8,385 nucleotides of DNA from JACDET01 sp038253825. GTDB taxonomy: Bacteria > Patescibacteriota > Microgenomatia > Levybacterales > UBA12049. Position 1 is the first letter of the stretch; every line of letters starts with the position of its first letter. The stretch lies in contig JBBSGT010000051.1 of assembly GCA_038253825.1 (NCBI GenBank), forward strand, positions 1 to 8,385. The letters are read 5' to 3'. A program made the position numbers and the translations under genes. Positions 5,867-8,385 of this stretch are shown here, in pieces. The notes under the pieces are model-generated. The model searched no databases. It worked only from the letters and a program-made list of their open reading frames with translations, and had not been told where the DNA came from.

Positions 5867-6970
5867 CTATATTGCGGAGTTTGTCTCTTCGTCTTCATTT
5901 TCTTCACCACCAACGACGAGTGGTGCACGGCCGTCTTTATTTTCTGCCATAATTCTATTCACAATCTCCTTTTGCATGTCTTTGTTTTCTTTTAGGGATT
6001 CCATGGCTGCAACTTTGCCTTGACCAAGCATTTCTTCATTGTAGCGGTAGAATGCACCTGACTTACTGATAACACCCATCTCAACCGCGACATCGAGAAT
6101 ACCACCTTCGCGCGAAATCCCGCTTCCCGTGACATCAAACTCAGCAATACGAAACGGTGCGGCAATTTTATTCTTCACAATCTTGACCCGATGACGAGAA
6201 CCAACTGCTTTATCACCGTCTTTGAGTGTTTCAATCTTACGGATATCCATACGCACTGACGCGTAGAATTTGAGAGCCAAACCTCCTGTCGTTGTCTCAG
6301 GGTTACCAAACATGACACCGATCTTTTGACGGAGCTGATTAGTAAAGATGACAACAGTTTTTGATTTGGAAATAACAGCTGTCAACTTACGCAGTGCTTG
6401 TGACATAAGTCGCGCTTGCAGTCCCATCACAGAATCCCCCATCTCACCTTCAATTTCAGCTCGGGGGACCAATGCTGCAACAGAATCGATAACCAAAACA
6501 TCAATACCACCTGAGCGAACCAAACTCTCAGTAATCTCAAGTGCTTGCTCACCTGTGTCAGGTTGCGAGATCAAAAGTTCATCTAATTTTACACCAAGTC
6601 GTTCTGCCCACAGCGGATCAAGCGCATGTTCGGCATCGATGAAAGCAGCTATACCACCGTGCTTTTGGGCTTGAGCAATTGTTGAGAGACAAACAGTGGT
6701 TTTACCAGAGGCTTCAGGACCATAGATTTCAATAATTCTTCCCCGCGGTAATCCTCCAGCACCAAGCGCTATGTCAAGTGGGAGACAACCAGTTGAGACT
6801 ACGGAGATATCAAACTTCTGAGCTGCATCGCCGAAACGCATGATCGATCCACGACCATATTGTTTCTCGATTTGATCCATTGCCATTTTGATAGATTCCA
6901 ACTTTTTTGCGGCGTCACTTTGTTGTTCTACTGCTACTGATTTTTGTGAATTTGCGGATGATCTGGGCAT
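5867..6970 (-). CDS. recA: Recombinase RecA
   Basis: A 367-residue RecA, the ATP-dependent strand-exchange protein for homologous recombination and, where present, SOS co-protease activity. Motifs in order: MDQIEKQYGRGSIMRFGD (31-48), Walker A GPEASGKTT (84-92), the catalytic glutamate in DAEHALD (E114), and Walker B VLVID (158-162). DNA loop L1 is at EGEMGDSVMGLQAR (174-187), and loop L2 follows NQLRQKIGVMFGNPETTTGG (211-230). The interface motif KNKIAAPF is at 267-274, and the tail is acidic (GGEENEDEE), as in other RecAs. The first 20 or so residues are a variable Ser/Gln-rich leader. The length is normal and no intein is present. It is first in the recA-recX-DUF1653 group. The promoter lies almost on top of the ATG and no clear LexA-type operator is seen, so SOS control is not evident from sequence. 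Confidence 0.98.
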   Translation of the reverse strand: MPRSSANSQKSVAVEQQSDAAKKLESIKMAMDQIEKQYGRGSIMRFGDAAQKFDISVVSTGCLPLDIALGAGGLPRGRIIEIYGPEASGKTTVCLSTIAQAQKHGGIAAFIDAEHALDPLWAERLGVKLDELLISQPDTGEQALEITESLVRSGGIDVLVIDSVAALVPRAEIEGEMGDSVMGLQARLMSQALRKLTAVISKSKTVVIFTNQLRQKIGVMFGNPETTTGGLALKFYASVRMDIRKIETLKDGDKAVGSRHRVKIVKNKIAAPFRIAEFDVTGSGISREGGILDVAVEMGVISKSGAFYRYNEEMLGQGKVAAMESLKENKDMQKEIVNRIMAENKDGRAPLVVGGEENEDEETNSAI

Positions 6971-6982
6971 AGCTTTAGAACA

Positions 6983-7010
6983 ATAATAGCATTCTCACAA
7001 AAAAAAACAA
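6983..7010 (-). promoter_or_regulatory. recA promoter, near-leaderless
   Basis: On the minus strand TTGTTT (7010-7005) is followed after 16 nt by TATTAT (6988-6983). The bases TGC directly before it form an extended -10 (TGCTATTAT). The start is predicted near 6976, giving a leader of about 6 nt before the ATG at 6970. The spacer contains a long T-run. Confidence 0.6.
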
Positions 7011-7138
7011 GAGGCAATTTCGTTTAATTTTTATAAACAATTATTGTCGATATCTCTGCTAATGTTAGACAATTATCTAATAGCTTCTGCCCAAAGATCC
7101 TCCTATAAGAACTCCTTAAAATTGCGACAAGAATAATA

Positions 7139-7144
7139 TATAAT
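7139..7144 (+). promoter_or_regulatory. -10 box of the tRNA-Pro gene
   Basis: A perfect TATAAT at 7139-7144 predicts a start near 7151, eight bases before the mature tRNA 5' end. The -35 position is weak: TTAAAA at 7116-7121 with spacing 17. TTGCGA at 7122-7127 is better in sequence but too close, with spacing 11. Confidence 0.5.
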
Positions 7145-7158
7145 AGGGAAACACACCA

Positions 7159-7230
7159 CGGGGTGTAGTTTAAAAGTAGAATTCGCGGCTGGGGGCCGTG
7201 AGGCTCCGGTGCAATTTCCGGACACCCCGA
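7159..7230 (+). tRNA. tRNA-Pro (anticodon GGG), with an unusual elbow
   Basis: A complete cloverleaf of 72 nt ending at the discriminator A. Acceptor CGGGGTG (7159-7165) pairs with CACCCCG (7223-7229), all seven bases. D-stem GTTT/GAAT encloses a 7-nt loop AAAAGTA. Anticodon stem CGCGG (7184-7188) pairs with CCGTG (7196-7200) with one G-U pair; the loop CTGGGGG gives anticodon GGG (7191-7193) after T33. The variable loop is AGGC. T-stem TCCGG/CCGGA is perfect. C1-G72, A73 and the GGG anticodon match bacterial proline identity elements. Oddities: the D-loop has AAG where bacterial tRNAs usually have a GG pair after the A/T run, so G18 is lost. The T-loop is TGCAATTT, eight bases, with G at position 55. 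CCA is not encoded (the next bases are CAG). It could be a functional but divergent tRNA or a decaying copy. It has its own -10 box and lies 55 nt before a nuclease gene. Confidence 0.8.
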
Positions 7231-7250
7231 CAGAAAAAAGTAAATACTAC

Positions 7251-7279
7251 TTGCTATCAAAATAGTCTCTATATAGAAT
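7251..7279 (+). promoter_or_regulatory. Promoter of the nuclease gene, leaderless placement
   Basis: TTGCTA (7251-7256) is followed after 17 nt by TAGAAT (7274-7279). The predicted +1 is 7286, exactly the A of the ATG. No SD is present. This lets the nuclease be expressed apart from the tRNA upstream. Confidence 0.55.
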
Positions 7280-7285
7280 AGACTA

Positions 7286-8140
7286 ATGTCTATCGTACTG
7301 GTTTTGTGTCCCTATTGTGACGCCTCTTTTATCAGATTCTCTAGACAAATAATTGAAAATAAAAAAAATAATTATAAATCGTTCTGCTCTCTTAAATGTC
7401 TTGCGAGAAGTCGTATGATAAGAAAAAGAGTTATCTGCGAAAACCTGGTGTGTAAGAAAAGTTTTGAAAAGCGTATAAAAGAAATTAAGACACATAACTA
7501 CTGCTCACGTTCATGCTCAACAACGGTAAATAATACAAAATTTCCTAAGATCCCTGCTCTCAAAAAGACCTGCCCTATATGTTGTATGCAATTTATTAAA
7601 AGAAAAAAATACTGCTCCGACATCTGTAAATTCAAAGGTGAATCAATTTCAAAAGAAGCAATTATCCAAGATATCAAACTTTATTATTTCAATAATTCTC
7701 GTATTCCCTTTAAAAGAGAGTTTAATCATACTAATGCTGCTCGAAAACGGTTTGGGAGTTGGAATAGGGCAATCATCGCTGCGGGATTTATTCCTAACCC
7801 AGTCATGTTTGCAAATGAATATAAAGCCAAAGATGGACATATATGTGATTCCCTTTCAGAAAAAATTATAGACGATTGGCTTGCAAGAAAAGAACTGACT
7901 CACATTCGAAATGTTCCATATCCGGGTAATGCGAAATTAACCGCTGATTTTGTGATTGCTAACTATTGGATAGAATTCTTTGGGTTACAAGGCCAACACA
8001 AACGATACGATGAATTGGTAAAAGAGAAGCTGGCACTTGCTAAACAATATAAACTTAAGTTTATTGAAATTTATCCTCATCATCTTTTTCCTCAAAATAA
8101 ACTTGAAGAAGTTTTTGCAAATCTTAGCCTTGAATCGTAA
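7286..8140 (+). CDS. Zinc-finger, HNH-repeat and PD-(D/E)XK-like nuclease, probably homing-type
   Basis: A 284-residue protein in three parts. The first is a run of three Cys4 zinc-binding modules: C8-C11 with C34-C38, C51-C56 with C73-C77, and C96-C99 with C110-C114. Each ends in a CSxxC-like knuckle (CSLKC, CSRSC, CSDIC). The second (about 124-169) matches the homing-endonuclease-associated repeat, with RIPFKREF and RFGSWNRAIIAAGF. The third (about 186-265) looks like a PD-(D/E)XK/Vsr/DUF559-type nuclease core: DSLSEK (E192), TADFVI (D221), WIEFFG (E230), then QHKRYDELVKEKLALAKQY and the strand LKFIEIYP. The usual Lys of the E-x-K motif is Phe232, so the third catalytic residue must be elsewhere (Q235, Q237 or H238) or activity may be altered. 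It probably binds and cuts a specific DNA site. The gene is visibly more AT-rich than recA, follows a tRNA and precedes an IS30 element, which suggests acquisition. Confidence 0.8.
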   Translation: MSIVLVLCPYCDASFIRFSRQIIENKKNNYKSFCSLKCLARSRMIRKRVICENLVCKKSFEKRIKEIKTHNYCSRSCSTTVNNTKFPKIPALKKTCPICCMQFIKRKKYCSDICKFKGESISKEAIIQDIKLYYFNNSRIPFKREFNHTNAARKRFGSWNRAIIAAGFIPNPVMFANEYKAKDGHICDSLSEKIIDDWLARKELTHIRNVPYPGNAKLTADFVIANYWIEFFGLQGQHKRYDELVKEKLALAKQYKLKFIEIYPHHLFPQNKLEEVFANLSLES

Positions 8141-8175
8141 CAAGTAATGATCAACTCTCAGCCTTCCATCAATGA

Positions 8176-8208
8176 TTAAATTGATATATTCAATTAACTT
8201 TATTTATT
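8176..8208 (+). terminator. Possible terminator of the nuclease gene
   Basis: TTAAATTGA (8176-8184) pairs with TTCAATTAA (8189-8197) around the loop TATA with one A-A mismatch, followed by the T-rich CTTTATTTATT. The stem has a single G-C pair, so it is weak. It starts 36 nt past the stop codon. Confidence 0.35.
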
Positions 8209-8267
8209 ACATTAAATCCTTAAAGGAAAAAACTTCACTCATTGTTCTTGAGTTCTAAAACGAAGTG

Positions 8268-8308
8268 CATCACTCCAAGGTAAAATGGAGCAGGAGAGGG
8301 GGTGATGC
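8268..8308 (+). promoter_or_regulatory. Inverted repeat that can mask the transposase SD
   Basis: GCATCACTCC (8268-8277) is complementary to GGGGTGATGC (8299-8308) at nine of ten positions. The second arm contains the SD-like GGGGGTGAT (8298-8306), just before the ATG at 8310. A -10-like TAAAAT (8281-8286) sits between the arms. A transcript started there would lack the first arm and leave the SD free, while read-through transcripts from outside would fold and hide it. A smaller CTCC/GGAG pairing (8274-8277 and 8287-8290) competes. Confidence 0.45.
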
Positions 8309-8309
8309 A

Positions 8310-8385
8310 ATGAGCTACAAACATATAAATTTAGAAGAGCGAGAGCGGCTGTATGCGCTCAAAGGCCAAGGTCTATCATTGAGAG
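8310..8385 (+). CDS. IS30-family transposase, N-terminal fragment
   Basis: Twenty-five complete codons are visible before the window ends, so the gene is cut by the window edge, not shown to be broken. The start MSYKHINLEERERLYALKGQ continuing to GLSLR is the characteristic IS30-family N-terminus. It begins the helix-turn-helix that binds the element's terminal repeats. The DDE catalytic domain lies beyond the window. The ATG at 8310 is supported by the family N-terminus and by an SD-like GGGGGTGAT ending four bases upstream, unlike most other genes here. Translation may be repressed by an SD-masking hairpin. Confidence 0.85.
   Translation, partial: MSYKHINLEERERLYALKGQGLSLR

Larger units (their letters stand above)
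8245..8385 (+). mobile_element. Left end of an IS30-family insertion sequence (runs off the window)
   Basis: The start of an IS30-type transposase at 8310 is preceded by a non-coding stretch of the size expected for an IS30 left end. The likely terminal repeat lies around TTGAGTTCTAAAACGAAGTG (8248-8267), but the outer boundary cannot be fixed without the right end. The start 8245 is approximate. No target duplication can be checked. Confidence 0.55.

Noticed and set aside
6974..6997. LexA-type operator at recA (GAAC-N9-ATTC)
   Set aside because: Half-sites are imperfect and the 9-nt spacer does not fit the GAAC-N4-GTTC or CTGT-N8-ACAG layouts.
7024..7260. Open frame antisense to the tRNA
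   Set aside because: It runs across the complete tRNA cloverleaf and has no recognisable protein features.
1..8385. CRISPR array, rRNA, defence or secretion system
   Set aside because: No regularly spaced repeats, rRNA motifs or cas/effector genes are visible.
1..8385. Alternative genetic code (TGA read as Gly or Trp)
   Set aside because: All genes end with TAA or TAG and read normally without in-frame TGA, so no recoding is needed.

Overview
The window looks like a bacterial chromosome segment, most likely from a Patescibacteria/CPR lineage (Microgenomates-like). This is inference from gene content, order and style; no taxonomic marker was searched. Supporting signs are a compact recA-recX-DUF1653-rny block, small TM-anchored proteins of unknown function, few Shine-Dalgarno (SD) sequences, an IS30-family element, and the standard code (only TAA and TAG stops were needed).

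Layout. 1-100 is unassigned and may hold an insertion-sequence end. 101-697 (-) and 793-1605 (+) are divergent genes for two membrane-anchored, outward-facing proteins of unknown function. They share a 95-bp intergenic region with back-to-back promoters. 1715-1987 (-) encodes the nucleoid protein HU, with a TTG start, a perfect SD and a terminator. 2211-3458 (+) encodes an alpha/beta hydrolase with a complete Ser-Asp-His triad. 3542-4816 (-) is RNase Y (rny) without its membrane anchor, behind a long leader. 5073-6970 (-) carries, in transcription order, recA, recX and a small DUF1653 gene. 7159-7230 (+) is a structurally unusual tRNA-Pro(GGG). It is followed by 7286-8140 (+), a zinc-finger/HNH-repeat/PD-(D/E)XK-like nuclease that is probably homing-type. 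The window ends in the start of an IS30 transposase (8310 onward).

How it works together. recA and recX form a recombination module with its usual regulator. RNase Y is the probable mRNA-decay endonuclease, and HU is the architectural DNA protein. The right end (tRNA, nuclease, IS30) looks like a small accessory patch next to a conserved core.

The most consistent unexplained signal is in the start sites. For most genes a sigma70-type -10 box lies about 5-9 nt before the start codon, with no SD. This predicts leaderless or near-leaderless mRNAs. HU and the IS30 transposase are the exceptions and carry strong SDs; rny has a predicted leader of about 127 nt. I saw no CRISPR array, defence island, secretion cluster or rRNA. 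The most unusual items are the tRNA-Pro with altered elbow contacts, the adjacent composite nuclease and the anchorless RNase Y.
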